From: JAUVPB01 sp965223695
Lineage (GTDB): Bacteria; Actinomycetota; Thermoleophilia; Gaiellales; Gaiellaceae
Assembly (NCBI GenBank): GCA_965223695.1
Contig: CBDCXJ010000034.1
Coordinates: 116,806-180,805 of the forward strand
Direction of reading: 5' to 3'
DNA: 64,000 nt
Part shown: piece after piece, positions 34,881 to 44,057 of the stretch
How positions within the stretch are numbered: position 1 is the stretch's first letter
Layout: the number at the start of each line of letters is the position of its first letter
Program-made: the position numbers and the translations under genes
Notes under the pieces: model-generated
Told to the model about the DNA's origin: nothing
Database searches by the model: none
The model's input: the letters and a program-made list of their open reading frames with translations, nothing else

Positions 34881-36803
34881 CTACACCGTGGAACCCGAGA
34901 GGGCGTCGAGCACGTCGTCCGCGTAGCGATCGAGTTTCGCCGGGCCAACACCGCTGATCGACGCGAGCTCGGCTCGCGAGCACGGGCCGGTTCTCGCGAT
35001 TTCTTCGAGGGTCTTGTCGTGAAAGACGACATAGGCTGGCACCCCGTCAGCCCGTGAGCGCTCGAGGCGCCACTTCTTGAGCGCCCCGAGGACCGGGTCG
35101 CTGGCGTCGAGGGCTGCAACGGCCGCTGCGCCCGCCGCTCGTGACGCGCCGTTACGCGCCACGCGACGACGTGACGTCCCGACGCCGAGCTCCTTCAAGA
35201 ATCTGCTGCGCTTCTTGCGCGCTAGCCAGCTGACGAGCAGGTGGCGCCGCGCGCGCGTGAGACCGACGTAAAGGAGCCGTCGCTCTTCGTCGATCGCACC
35301 GTCGCTCTTGGCCTGACGGATCGGCAGCTCGCCCTCCTCGACGCGGACGATCGCGACGGCGTCGAACTCGAGCCCTTTCGCTCTGTGAAGGGTCAACAGC
35401 TGGACGCCTCCGAACTCGCTCTCTTCTGCGAAGCGAGCGCGCAGATCGGCCACGAAGGCGGCGACGCTTCGATCGGGCCCCGCGAACCCGCGCGCCAGCT
35501 CGACAAGACGCGAGAGATCGGCCTGTCGCGTCGCCTCCTGATCGCCGAGATCGTCGGGTGCGTCCTCGAGCCAGCCGTCGCCCTTTGCGGCGTGCTCGAC
35601 GGCGGCGGGCGCATCGGCCTCGGGGTCACGCTCGAGCACCTTGAGGAGGCGGCGCGCGGCTTGACGCGCGAGGAAGGCGCTCCCCCGCACGCGGTAGGGA
35701 ATGCCTGCCTCGGTCAGCGCCTGCTCGTAGTCGTCCGAGCTCGCGTTACGCCGATAGAGAATCGCGACTTCCTCGAGTGGAAGTCCTTCGTCGGCGCGCT
35801 CGCGAACCCAGCCGACAAGTCCGCTCGCCTCGTCGTCTGCGTCCACCCACGGGCGCAGCTCGGGCTCGGGGCCGTCGGCTCGTGTCGGTGCGAGTGTCTT
35901 GGCCACGCCGCCAAGCCGCGGCGCCAGGCGGTTGGCGAGATCGAGAACCTGCGGGCTCGAGCGGTAATTCTGCTCGAGCTTGATCAGGGTCGCGGTCGGG
36001 AACCGCTCGCGCATCGCGAGCAGGTAGCGAGGAGAGGCGCCCGTGAAGCCGTAGATCGACTGGTAGTCGTCGCCGACCACGCAGAGATCGTCGCGCTCGC
36101 CCAGCCAGAGATCGAGCAGGGTCTGCTGGAGCAGATTGACATCCTGGAACTCGTCGACAGTGAACGAGCGGTAGCGCGTGTGGAAGCGCTCGCGGGCGGA
36201 AGGGTCGTGCGTGAACAGCTGGATAGCCCGATCGAGCAGATCCTCGAAGTCGAGCTCACCGGCGTCGCGCTTGCGGCGCTCGTACTCCCGGTAAACCCGC
36301 TCCATGAGGTCGAGCGGTAGCGGCGGTTGGCGATCGCCGACCGCCTCGCAGTAGTCCTCGGGCGGTATGCGCCGGTTCTTCGCCCATTCGATCTCGGTGG
36401 CAAGATCGCCGGCCGGCCGGTAGCGGTACGCACCGGGCAGGCCGTTGCCGATCTGGCGCAGGAGCGGCGCCTTCGAGCTCATCAACCGCTCGGGCGGATC
36501 GGGCGAGAGGCCGTGAAGTTGCGCGAGCGCCGCGGCGTGGAACGTGCGCGCCGGCACGCCGGAAACACCGAGCTGCGAGAGCCTGCGGCGCAGCTCGCCG
36601 GCGGCCTTGTCAGTGAAGGTCACGGCCAGAATCTGGCTTGGCTGGAATTCGCCAGACTCGACCTGGGCAGCAATTCGACGCGTGATCGTCGTCGTCTTGC
36701 CCGTACCCGCGCCCGCGAGGATGCAGACCGGGCCGCGCGTCGTCGACACCGCGAGCTGCTGCTCAGCGTTCAGCTCAGCCCGAGTCGCATGCGCGGCCAT
36801 CAC
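34881..36803 (-). CDS. UvrD/PcrA-family DNA helicase with C-terminal HRDC domain (UvrD2-like)
   Basis: This superfamily 1 helicase of 640 residues has Walker A ILAGAGTGKTTTITRRI (residues 29-45), the AVTFTDKAAGELRRRL motif, DEFQD (motif II), VVGDDYQSIYGFTGASPRYL (motif III), LEQNYRSS (motif IV), LLTLHRAKGLEFDAV (motif V) and LLYVGLTRARRHLLVSWL (motif VI). The last 75 residues form an HRDC domain (SRADGVPAYVVFHDKTLEEI; ISGVGPAKLDRYADDVL), as in actinobacterial UvrD2. It unwinds DNA 3' to 5' in repair. It appears intact. Confidence 0.93.
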   Translation of the reverse strand: MMAAHATRAELNAEQQLAVSTTRGPVCILAGAGTGKTTTITRRIAAQVESGEFQPSQILAVTFTDKAAGELRRRLSQLGVSGVPARTFHAAALAQLHGLSPDPPERLMSSKAPLLRQIGNGLPGAYRYRPAGDLATEIEWAKNRRIPPEDYCEAVGDRQPPLPLDLMERVYREYERRKRDAGELDFEDLLDRAIQLFTHDPSARERFHTRYRSFTVDEFQDVNLLQQTLLDLWLGERDDLCVVGDDYQSIYGFTGASPRYLLAMRERFPTATLIKLEQNYRSSPQVLDLANRLAPRLGGVAKTLAPTRADGPEPELRPWVDADDEASGLVGWVRERADEGLPLEEVAILYRRNASSDDYEQALTEAGIPYRVRGSAFLARQAARRLLKVLERDPEADAPAAVEHAAKGDGWLEDAPDDLGDQEATRQADLSRLVELARGFAGPDRSVAAFVADLRARFAEESEFGGVQLLTLHRAKGLEFDAVAIVRVEEGELPIRQAKSDGAIDEERRLLYVGLTRARRHLLVSWLARKKRSRFLKELGVGTSRRRVARNGASRAAGAAAVAALDASDPVLGALKKWRLERSRADGVPAYVVFHDKTLEEIARTGPCSRAELASISGVGPAKLDRYADDVLDALSGSTV

Positions 36804-36897
36804 GAGAGACTAGGCGCGGCGCCGGCCGCGACCGGGGCATCCCGACGCGGCGAGGCGGTCTCGTCTCAGACTTGCGACAGCCGCGTAGCTGAGTGGT

Positions 36898-38064
36898 CTA
36901 GCCGTCGGTCACGGCCGGCGGGTCTGACGCCGGCGGCGGCGGCTCGGCGGGAGCCGGCGGTGGCGGTGGCGGTGGCGCAGCGCGATTCGACTGCCCGACC
37001 AGGGTGGCCGGGTCGATGATGATGCCCTCGCCCGACGGGATCAGCGCGATCTCGATGTTCGGCGACAGGCGCTGGACGGCCTGGAACCGGATCAGCTGAT
37101 CGGTGATCGACTCTGAGAGCGAGCGGTTTGCGCGCGCCTGACCCTCGGCTTCGATCGCGATCGCGTCAGCCCTGCCCTGGGCGATCTGCCGAGCCTGCTC
37201 GGCCTCGGCGGCCCGCTGGCGGATTCTCTCTTCTTCTCGCTGAGCATCCTGCGTCGCCACCTGCTTCTGCTCGATCGCGGCCTTGAACGCAGGCTGGAAA
37301 TCGATGTCGTCGATCAAAAGGTCGACGACCTCGATCGAGCGTGGAGCCAGCTCCTCGCGAAGCCGCTGCCGCACCTCAATTCGGATGCGCTCTCGCGACG
37401 GCGCGATGTCGACCGCCGGGAACTGCACCGTCGTGTCCTTGAAGATCTGTAGCACGCGCGGACGGATGAGTTTGTTGAAGTAGTCGGCGCCCACCGTCGT
37501 GAAGAGCGTCTGAATGTCGCGCTCGTCAACGCGGAAGTTAAGCGTTGCCTGGATGAAGACGTCCTGCGTCTCCGAGGAGAACGCGACAAGCGTGTTCGCT
37601 CGCTCGAGGTCGCCGGACGCGGCCGCGGCTGCGTCCTGTGCGTTCTCGGTTCCGAACCTCACGCGCTGGACGCGCGTGTCAGCATCCTCGACCGCCTTCC
37701 ACGGCGGGATCCCGTGGATACCGGCCGGCACCTGGCCGGTGATGTCCTTGAACGTGAAGACGATCCCGACGTGACCGGCCGGCACCTGGACGATCGTGTT
37801 CACAAGGGTGTGCAACCCGATCCAGAGCAGACTCACCGCGATCGCGGCAACCTGAACGATCCGGCCGATACGAAGCTGGTCCATCGCCTCGGTCGTGGTC
37901 TTGCTCTCGCGCGCCCACTCCTTGTCGAAGTCGCTCGACGAGCCGAGCAGCGCCTCGTCGACCTGCTCGATCTTGCTCCTGCCACTCCGTCGCAACGCGC
38001 TGCCGACGGCAAACGCCACGATCAGGAAAACCACGGCAAGAATCATCGAGACGATCCAGGTCAT
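36898..38064 (-). CDS. SPFH/band 7 (prohibitin-like) membrane protein
   Basis: The 388-residue protein has an N-terminal membrane helix (IVSMILAVVFLIVAFAVGSA), a second one near residues 70-90, then an SPFH domain: QVPAGHVGIVFTFKDITGQV, VFIQATLNFRVDERDIQTLF, and a coiled-coil region rich in Glu/Arg/Ala (about 255-310). The C terminus is a proline tract (PPPPPPPAPAEPPPP). Family members scaffold membrane microdomains or control proteases; no partner protease gene is adjacent. Start ATG 38064. Confidence 0.9.
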   Translation of the reverse strand: MTWIVSMILAVVFLIVAFAVGSALRRSGRSKIEQVDEALLGSSSDFDKEWARESKTTTEAMDQLRIGRIVQVAAIAVSLLWIGLHTLVNTIVQVPAGHVGIVFTFKDITGQVPAGIHGIPPWKAVEDADTRVQRVRFGTENAQDAAAAASGDLERANTLVAFSSETQDVFIQATLNFRVDERDIQTLFTTVGADYFNKLIRPRVLQIFKDTTVQFPAVDIAPSRERIRIEVRQRLREELAPRSIEVVDLLIDDIDFQPAFKAAIEQKQVATQDAQREEERIRQRAAEAEQARQIAQGRADAIAIEAEGQARANRSLSESITDQLIRFQAVQRLSPNIEIALIPSGEGIIIDPATLVGQSNRAAPPPPPPPAPAEPPPPASDPPAVTDG

Positions 38065-38162
38065 TCACCTGCGACTCTACGAAGCCACCCGGACATGAAC
38101 TCCCCCACGCCCACCGGTCACGCCCTCGAGGCGCCAGGAGGCCAAGCCGATACCTCAGAGCC

Positions 38163-38378
38163 GTGGCCGAGCTGATCAACATCTGGCTCGAGGAGCACGA
38201 CGGCACCCACGTCGTCGAATACCACGGCGTCGAGGAGCCGGAGCTAGACCGGGACGGGGGCTTCGTGCTCGCCGATCGCCGCTGGCGTTTCACCCACACT
38301 TACAAGGCATTCGACCAGCGCACCGCGCGATTCACGGTCTACAGAGCGGCGCGACCGATCGACTGGGTCGCTCGCTGA
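38163..38378 (+). CDS. Small hypothetical protein
   Basis: This 71-residue ORF is acidic and starts with MAELINIWLEEHDGTHVVEY, then RRWRFTHTYKAFDQRTARFT. It has plausible alternation of strand residues and codon use like its neighbours. GTG 38163 is the first start in frame. Family not recognised. It is convergent with the PEP mutase-like gene, with 6 bases between stops. Confidence 0.5.
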   Translation: MAELINIWLEEHDGTHVVEYHGVEEPELDRDGGFVLADRRWRFTHTYKAFDQRTARFTVYRAARPIDWVAR

Positions 38379-38384
38379 GACGCT

Positions 38385-39296
38385 CTACGTACTTCGCTCG
38401 TCGAGGACCCGTTGCGCCTCTTCGCCGATGCTCGCCTCGAAAGCCTCCCACTCGGTGAAGTCGACCGTCTCCTGGCGCTCCTCCCAGGAGTGCATCTCAT
38501 CGAGAAGCGAGGCCGATGTCCCCGTCTCCCTGAGCACCGAGAGGCCGCGGGCCACCGCCCGTGCACCGATCCGGAGCGCGAAGTTCGCGTACAGCGCGAT
38601 GCGGTAGCCGAGCTCCTCGAGCTCGGCCGCGGACAGGAGCGGCGTCCGACCGCCCTCGACCATGTTGACGAGGCACGGCCTCTCCATCGCCTGTGGAATC
38701 GCCGCGAGTTCCTCTGGCGTGCGCGGCGCCTCGACGAAGGTCACGTCGGCTCCGGCCAGCTCGTAGGCACGCGCTCGCTCGAGTGCCGCTTCGAAGCCCT
38801 CCGAGGCGATCGCGTCAGTACGCGCGACCAGCACCAGGTCGGGGTCGGTCCGGGCGCGTCGCGCCGCCACGAGCTTCTCGACCATCTCCTCGAGCGGAAC
38901 GAGCTTCTTCCCGTCGAAGTGCCCGCAGCGCTTTGGCGCGAGCTGATCCTCGAGCACGAGCGCAGCGACGCCCGCGCTCTCGAGCTCCTGGACGGTGCGA
39001 TAGACGTTGAGATGGTTGCCGTAGCCGGTGTCGGCGTCCGCGATCACTGGAGCCGAGACTGCCGACGCGACGTGCCGCGTCCACATGACCGTCTCGGTCA
39101 TCGTCGTCAGCCCGAGATCCGGTGTCCCGAGGATCGTGTTCGCGAACCCGGCGCCGGTCGTGAAGACGATCTCGAAGCCGGCGTTCACCGCCTGCTTGGC
39201 CACAAACGCATTGGAGACTCCCGGGACGACGTGCAGTCGCGGCTCGATCAACAGCTCACGCAGGACACGCCTCGCCGACGTCGCCTGCCCGCTCAT
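38385..39296 (-). CDS. Isocitrate lyase/PEP mutase family enzyme
   Basis: The 303-residue protein from ATG 39296 is a TIM barrel of the PEP mutase/isocitrate lyase superfamily. It has the substrate loop FTTGAGFANTILGTPDLG, the Mg-binding DADTGYGN near residue 87, the catalytic-loop motif PKRCGHFDGK near 122 and LVARTDA near 160. KRCGH matches 2-methylisocitrate lyase and oxaloacetate hydrolase types. Specific substrate is not determinable. Upstream open frame to 39791 is antisense to the SDR and not used. Confidence 0.88.
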   Translation of the reverse strand: MSGQATSARRVLRELLIEPRLHVVPGVSNAFVAKQAVNAGFEIVFTTGAGFANTILGTPDLGLTTMTETVMWTRHVASAVSAPVIADADTGYGNHLNVYRTVQELESAGVAALVLEDQLAPKRCGHFDGKKLVPLEEMVEKLVAARRARTDPDLVLVARTDAIASEGFEAALERARAYELAGADVTFVEAPRTPEELAAIPQAMERPCLVNMVEGGRTPLLSAAELEELGYRIALYANFALRIGARAVARGLSVLRETGTSASLLDEMHSWEERQETVDFTEWEAFEASIGEEAQRVLDERST

Positions 39297-39413
39297 ACCA
39301 GCCGGCCGCGATAGGCAGGGCGGGCGTTTTCGAGCGCTGACTCGCTCACGGTGCGACGTTAGCAGCGCGCCTGTTCCGACCGGGAAGTCCGGATGCGCGT
39401 AGCCTTGGCCACC

Positions 39414-40169
39414 GTGAGCGACGCCGGCAGGGTCACCTTGGTCGCCGGAGCGGGCGGCCAGATTGGGCGCGCGATCGTCGACGCAGTCGCCGCGCGCGAG
39501 GGAGCGATCGCCCTCTCGGACGTCGACGGCGACGCTCTCGCAGGCCTCGAGGCAGCGCACGGCGAGCGCATCGTCTTCAGCCGCACGGCTGACCTCCGCA
39601 ACGACGTTGATACGGCCGAGCTCGTGAGCGAGACGATCGCCGCGACGGGCCGGCTCGATGGATGCGTCCTGGCGTTTGGGATCGAGGGGCCCATTGCCGC
39701 CGTCGAGGACCTCGAGATGGACGCCGTCCACGATCTCTTCGATGTCAACGTCTTCGCCAACATTCGGCTGCTGAAGGCCGTTGTGCCGCACATGCGCGAC
39801 GGAGGCGGCGGCCGCATCGTCACGATCGCTTCGGGCGCGGGTCTGGCCGGGATAGAGCTGATGGGCGCGTACTGCTCCTCGAAGTTCGCCGTAGTGGGGC
39901 TGGTGCGATCGCTCGCGCGCGAGGTCGCCGCCGACGGGATCGCGGTTAACGCCGTCTGCCCCGGCATCGTCGAGTCGCCGATGATGGACCGGATCAACCG
40001 CGACATCGAGGACGTGGCGGGTACCGCGGTCTCGTTCGAGAACATGGTCCCCGCCGGGCGCTATGCCGCACCGACCGAGATCGCCGACCTGATCGCCTAC
40101 CTGGCCGTCGATGCCCCCACGTATCTCACCGGAGCGGCGATCGTGATCGACGGCGCTCTTCGCGCCTAG
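39414..40169 (+). CDS. Short-chain dehydrogenase/reductase
   Basis: The 251-residue protein has the nucleotide motif VAGAGGQIG (residues 10-18), a DxxD-type acidic residue after strand 2 (SDVDGDAL) that suggests NAD preference, GRIVTIASG with the catalytic Ser region, the YCSSK active-site motif near 153 and VNAVCPGIVESPMM. In the first loop a Gly is shifted compared with the classical TGxxxGIG. Start GTG 39414 is preferred to ATG 39393 by similarity to family starts. Divergent from the PEP mutase-like gene. Confidence 0.88.
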   Translation: MSDAGRVTLVAGAGGQIGRAIVDAVAAREGAIALSDVDGDALAGLEAAHGERIVFSRTADLRNDVDTAELVSETIAATGRLDGCVLAFGIEGPIAAVEDLEMDAVHDLFDVNVFANIRLLKAVVPHMRDGGGGRIVTIASGAGLAGIELMGAYCSSKFAVVGLVRSLAREVAADGIAVNAVCPGIVESPMMDRINRDIEDVAGTAVSFENMVPAGRYAAPTEIADLIAYLAVDAPTYLTGAAIVIDGALRA

Positions 40170-40202
40170 CGCGCTGCGCTCCCTCTGCGCCGGCTACGCC
40201 GC

Positions 40203-41372
40203 CTACGTCGTCAGCCGGCGTCTCAGCAGCACAGCAGCAGCCGCGGTGAAGGCCGCCGCGAAGGCAAGGAGCACACCGAGCGCGGGAGCGATCGCGCCAA
40301 GACCGTCTCCGTCGAAGATCAGCCGCTCCCAGGAGTCGACGGCCCAGAAATGGGGCGTCACGTGCGCAATCGTTCTCATTACAGACGGGAAGACCTCGAG
40401 CGGCACCATGCAGCCGCCGAGGGCGCCGAGCACGATCCCCAGTGGAGGCGTGATCGCGCTCACCCTGTCCTCGTTCTGGCCGATCGCGCCGACCAGCAGA
40501 CCCACGCCACAGCCAACCAGCGCGAATACCAACGCGAGCACGATCGCGCTCAGCGGGTCGCCCCAGTTGACCCCGAAGAGCAATGCGCCGATCCCGACGA
40601 TCACCGCCGACTGCGCAAGCGCAAATGCGAGCCAGCCGAGGCCCAGCCCAGCCAGCATCGACGCCATCGACGTGGGCGTGGCGAGCCCGCGCCGGAGAAC
40701 GCCCCGACGGCGCGCGCGGACGATCATGACGGCCACCGCCATGGCGTTGATGAAGACGAAGAGCACGAGATTCTGCGGCGCCGTCAGCGAGAACCGACTC
40801 AGATCGCGTACACGAGCGTTACCGACGTCCTCGATCGCGACTGTCGCGCTGCCGTCCCGGGCAAGACCCTGCACGAGCAGGAGCGCCTCGGCGAAGGGCT
40901 GCTCCGAGACAGCGTCGACGAGCTGGGCCACGCCCGCCGTCGTCGCGAGCGAGTCGACGACGCCGTTGATCGACGCACGCGCGGTGAACGCCACCTCCTC
41001 GTCCGGACTCGCAAGCTCGCCAAGCTCGACTAGCTCGCCGCGCGCGACGCGCGCATCGAAGTCCTCTGGAATCACGATGCCGACCGCGATCGATTGGCGT
41101 CTCACCGCCGAGCGCAACGCGCTCACGTCGTCGTAGGCCCGCGTCTCGATCCCCTCGGCCCGGTCGAGACCGTCTGAGAGCTCGCCTGCCAGCGTCCCGC
41201 CGCCGACGCCGACTACCCCGACCTCGAGCTGCGGCTGGCCACCGAAGGTCGTCCCGATGATCACGATGATGATCACGGGCAGGACGATGATGAAGAAGAG
41301 AGCGGTCCGGTCACGTCCGACGCTGCGGAAGACGACCAGGGTGAAGGCAAGCAGGCGTCGCAGCTCGGTCAT
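40203..41372 (-). CDS. ABC-2 type efflux permease (second subunit)
   Basis: The 389-residue protein has one N-terminal helix (FFIIVLPVIIIVIIGTTFGG), a large extracytoplasmic domain (about 45-215) and five C-terminal helices, the ABC2_membrane_3 (DrrB/YhgE-like) layout. LGALGGCMVPLEVFPSVMRT is the typical loop between helices. The ATG overlaps the stop of the upstream permease (ATGA). Last gene of the padR-ATPase-permease-permease operon. Confidence 0.9.
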   Translation of the reverse strand: MTELRRLLAFTLVVFRSVGRDRTALFFIIVLPVIIIVIIGTTFGGQPQLEVGVVGVGGGTLAGELSDGLDRAEGIETRAYDDVSALRSAVRRQSIAVGIVIPEDFDARVARGELVELGELASPDEEVAFTARASINGVVDSLATTAGVAQLVDAVSEQPFAEALLLVQGLARDGSATVAIEDVGNARVRDLSRFSLTAPQNLVLFVFINAMAVAVMIVRARRRGVLRRGLATPTSMASMLAGLGLGWLAFALAQSAVIVGIGALLFGVNWGDPLSAIVLALVFALVGCGVGLLVGAIGQNEDRVSAITPPLGIVLGALGGCMVPLEVFPSVMRTIAHVTPHFWAVDSWERLIFDGDGLGAIAPALGVLLAFAAAFTAAAAVLLRRRLTT

Positions 41373-42547
41373 GCCGATATCAGCCGTCGTGAGCGGGCCA
41401 CGCCGCCCGTGCCGAAGACGACGGCGAAGGCCAGCAGGATGCCGAGGCTGCCGAGCACCGAAACGATGCTCGCGGCGTCGGCCGAGAGGTCGGTGAACGC
41501 GCGCAGCGACCAGCCGTTGGGCGTGAGGAGCGAGAGCGTGTCGAGCACGGCCGGGCCCTGACCGGGCCTGACGAAGTTGCCGCCGATCAGCGCGAAAGCG
41601 AACGTCACGATCGACGTGAAGGCGTCGGCCAGCCGCTCGGTCGTGGCCAGCGAGGCAATGAACGTCGCGACGCCCGCGAGCGCCAGAACCGTCGCGACCA
41701 TCACGAGGAGCACACCGAGCGGGTTGCCCCAGTCAGCATCAAAGACGAGGCTGGTGACGACCCAGACCGTGACGAAGCCGGCGAGCCCGAGCACGCTCAC
41801 GGCCAGGGTCTTGCCGAGCGCGACGGATCCAGCGCGCGTCGGCGTTGCCAGGATCCGTGCGAGCGTTCCACCCTCGCGCTCGGCCAACAGCGAGCGCGCC
41901 GCAAAACTCACGGTGAAGAAGAGGAAGAGGATGGACATCGACGCTCCGTAATAGGCCGATGTGCTGAGCTCCTGACCGCCCCGCTCGAGCTCGGCGAGCG
42001 TGAACGCCGCGGTCGGGCGGAGCAGCTCGCCACGGGCCGCGGCGTCTTGCCCACTGGCGACAGCGACCGCTGCCCGCGCCAGCGCGACGCCCTCGACCTC
42101 TCGCGTGACCCGACGGGCGACCGACTCGGCAACCTGCCCGGCAATCGGACGGTCGGGGCTGCGCAGGACGAGAACGGGCGGAAGCTCGCCCTGCGTCGCG
42201 CCGCGGAGAAAGCCCTCGGGCAGAACGAGCGCCGCGTCGAGGTCGTTGTCGTCGACGGCGCTGCGCGCCTCGTCGAGGCTCGCGAGCATCTCGAACGTGA
42301 CCGCGCTTCCACCCTCTTCCTGCTCGTTAGCTGCGAGCTCGCGCGCGATCGCCTGCGTCGCGGCCGAATCGTCGAGATCGACGACCCCGACCACGAGAGA
42401 GATGTTGCTCGCTCCTCCGACGAGAACGCTGAAGATGATGGCCATGGCGAGCGGCCCGATGAACGCCGTGACGATCGCCGAGCGGTTGCGGATCCGGCGC
42501 ACGATCTCGTTCTGCGCCAGCAGCAGCACGCGGCGAGGGTCAATCAC
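41369..42547 (-). CDS. ABC-2 type efflux permease (first subunit)
   Basis: The 392-residue protein is a paralogue of the following permease: N-terminal helix SAIVTAFIGPLAMAIIFSVL, extracytoplasmic domain with DLDDSAATQAIARELAANEQ, and C-terminal helices including ILFLFFTVSFAARSLLAERE and LATPTRAGSVALGKTLAVSV. GTG 42547 overlaps the end of the ATPase gene by 8 bases. The two permeases probably form a heterodimer with the ATPase. Confidence 0.88.
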   Translation of the reverse strand: MIDPRRVLLLAQNEIVRRIRNRSAIVTAFIGPLAMAIIFSVLVGGASNISLVVGVVDLDDSAATQAIARELAANEQEEGGSAVTFEMLASLDEARSAVDDNDLDAALVLPEGFLRGATQGELPPVLVLRSPDRPIAGQVAESVARRVTREVEGVALARAAVAVASGQDAAARGELLRPTAAFTLAELERGGQELSTSAYYGASMSILFLFFTVSFAARSLLAEREGGTLARILATPTRAGSVALGKTLAVSVLGLAGFVTVWVVTSLVFDADWGNPLGVLLVMVATVLALAGVATFIASLATTERLADAFTSIVTFAFALIGGNFVRPGQGPAVLDTLSLLTPNGWSLRAFTDLSADAASIVSVLGSLGILLAFAVVFGTGGVARSRRLISA

Positions 42548-43484
42548 GCAGCGCCTTGCCCGTGAGTTGGAGGAAGACGGCCTCGAGGTCGGGCTCGCGA
42601 AGCTCGACGCCGCGCACCGCGACGCCGACCGAGGTGGCGGAGCCCAGCGCCTCAGGGAGAAGCTGCGTCGCGTCCTGCGCCCTGACCTCGATGACGGTGT
42701 CGCTGCGCACTGCGCTGACCACGCCGGGCAGCCGCTCGAGCTGAGCGAGGTAGCGGTCGAGCTCGCCTTCGGCCTCGAGGACGATGCGGTCGTCGTCACC
42801 GACTCGCTCGACCAGCTCGCTTTGCGTTCCCTCGGCGACCAGGATGCCTTCGTCGATGATCCCGATGCGATCGCAGAGCCGCTCGGCCTCTTCCATGTAA
42901 TGCGTCGTGTAGAGCACGGCGAGGCCTGACTCGCCGAGCTGCTGAATGCTCTCGAGGATCTGGTTCCGGCTCTGTGGGTCGACGCCGACGGTGGGCTCAT
43001 CGAGGATCAGCAGCTGTGGCTCGTGTAGAAGGCCAACCGCGATATTCGCGCGCCGCTTCATTCCGCCCGAGTAGGCGTCGATCCGCTCGCCGCCGCGCTC
43101 GTCGAGCCCGACGAGCTCGAGAACGGCAGCGATCCGTCCCGCGAGCGCCTTGCCGCCGAGACCCTGAAGCCGGCCGAAGAAGCGAAGGTTCTCCTGCCCG
43201 GTGAGATCGTCGTAGAGCGCGATGTCCTGCGGCACGAGCCCGATCGCGCGCTTCGCGTCGCCAGCACGTGCGTCGATCGGCTCGCCGGCCACGGTGACCT
43301 GGCCGGAGTCGGGGGTCAGGATCCCCGCGACCATCGAGATAGTCGTCGTCTTGCCGGCACCGTTCGGACCGAGCAGTCCATATGTCTCGCCGGCGCTGAC
43401 GCTGAATGACACGTCGTTGACGGCGGTCCGCTCACCGAAGCGGCGGACGAGGTTCTGGCACACAAGCATCGGCTCGGCGGTCAA
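42540..43484 (-). CDS. ABC-2 exporter ATP-binding protein
   Basis: The 314-residue ATPase has Walker A LLGPNGAGKTTT near residue 40, Q loop GLVPQDIALYDDLTG, signature YSGGMKRR, Walker B LLILDEPTVGVDP and the H loop TTHYMEEAERL, followed by a C-terminal accessory domain as in DrrA-type drug exporters. I chose TTG 43484 because GGAGG lies just upstream and it overlaps the padR stop. Substrate unknown; small hydrophobic compounds are typical for PadR-linked pumps. Confidence 0.92.
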   Translation of the reverse strand: MTAEPMLVCQNLVRRFGERTAVNDVSFSVSAGETYGLLGPNGAGKTTTISMVAGILTPDSGQVTVAGEPIDARAGDAKRAIGLVPQDIALYDDLTGQENLRFFGRLQGLGGKALAGRIAAVLELVGLDERGGERIDAYSGGMKRRANIAVGLLHEPQLLILDEPTVGVDPQSRNQILESIQQLGESGLAVLYTTHYMEEAERLCDRIGIIDEGILVAEGTQSELVERVGDDDRIVLEAEGELDRYLAQLERLPGVVSAVRSDTVIEVRAQDATQLLPEALGSATSVGVAVRGVELREPDLEAVFLQLTGKALRD

Positions 43485-44011
43485 CGTGGTCCCTCCTCGA
43501 TCAGGCGACGCTCGGAATCGTCGGCCCACTCCACGCCGGCCGCGTGGAACGCGAGACCCGCCTTCAGTACGAGGTGGCGCGTCGTGCTACCCGCTGCCGC
43601 TATCGGTTCGATCGAGAGCAGCTGCTCACGTCGGTCTCTGTGTCGCTCACCGATGGCGCGAACCAGCGCCAGCGTCGCCTCTGGCTCGAGCGCTTCCGCG
43701 AAGAAGAGCTTGAGGAGGGCCTCGTCGCGCACCTCCTGCTGGAGGCTCGGCCCTGAGAGCCACTCGGCGAGCGCCGTCCTGCCAGCCTCGGTCAGCGTGT
43801 AGACGTTTCGCTGCCGGCCGCCGCGCGGGCTGCTCTCGCCCTCGACCAGACTGGCCTGCGCAAGCCTTCGGAGCTCAGGGTAGATCTGGCCGTAGCTCGC
43901 AGCCCAGAAGAACCGTGTCGAGCGGTCAACGCGCTGCTTGATCTCGTAGCCGGACATCGACTCGAAGGACAGGAACCCGAGGATCACCGGCGTGACGCTG
44001 TTGAACTTCAT
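43481..44011 (-). CDS. PadR-family transcriptional regulator
   Basis: The 176-residue protein has the PadR winged helix (VTPVILGFLSFESMSGYEIK; SYGQIYPELRRLAQASLVEG; RQRNVYTLTEAGRTALAEWL) and a C-terminal helical Vir_act_alpha_C dimer domain. It heads the operon it is likely to repress; its stop overlaps the ATPase start. A candidate operator lies just before its ATG. Confidence 0.92.
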   Translation of the reverse strand: MKFNSVTPVILGFLSFESMSGYEIKQRVDRSTRFFWAASYGQIYPELRRLAQASLVEGESSPRGGRQRNVYTLTEAGRTALAEWLSGPSLQQEVRDEALLKLFFAEALEPEATLALVRAIGERHRDRREQLLSIEPIAAAGSTTRHLVLKAGLAFHAAGVEWADDSERRLIEEGPR

Positions 44012-44013
44012 AT

Positions 44014-44032
44014 ATCTTCACGCTATATCACG
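44014..44032. promoter_or_regulatory. Candidate PadR operator
   Basis: ATATA and TATAT arms separated by 9 bases form an inverted repeat just upstream of the padR ATG, in an AT-rich patch unlike the surrounding GC-rich DNA. PadR proteins often bind spaced ATGT/ACAT-like arms. Autoregulation is inferred. Confidence 0.45.
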
Positions 44033-44057
44033 CCGATGTATTCGGCGCTACCGGGCT

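Noticed and set aside
35241..36320. Plus-strand ORF of 359 residues
   Set aside because: It is antisense to the UvrD helicase, whose motifs are complete on the other strand.
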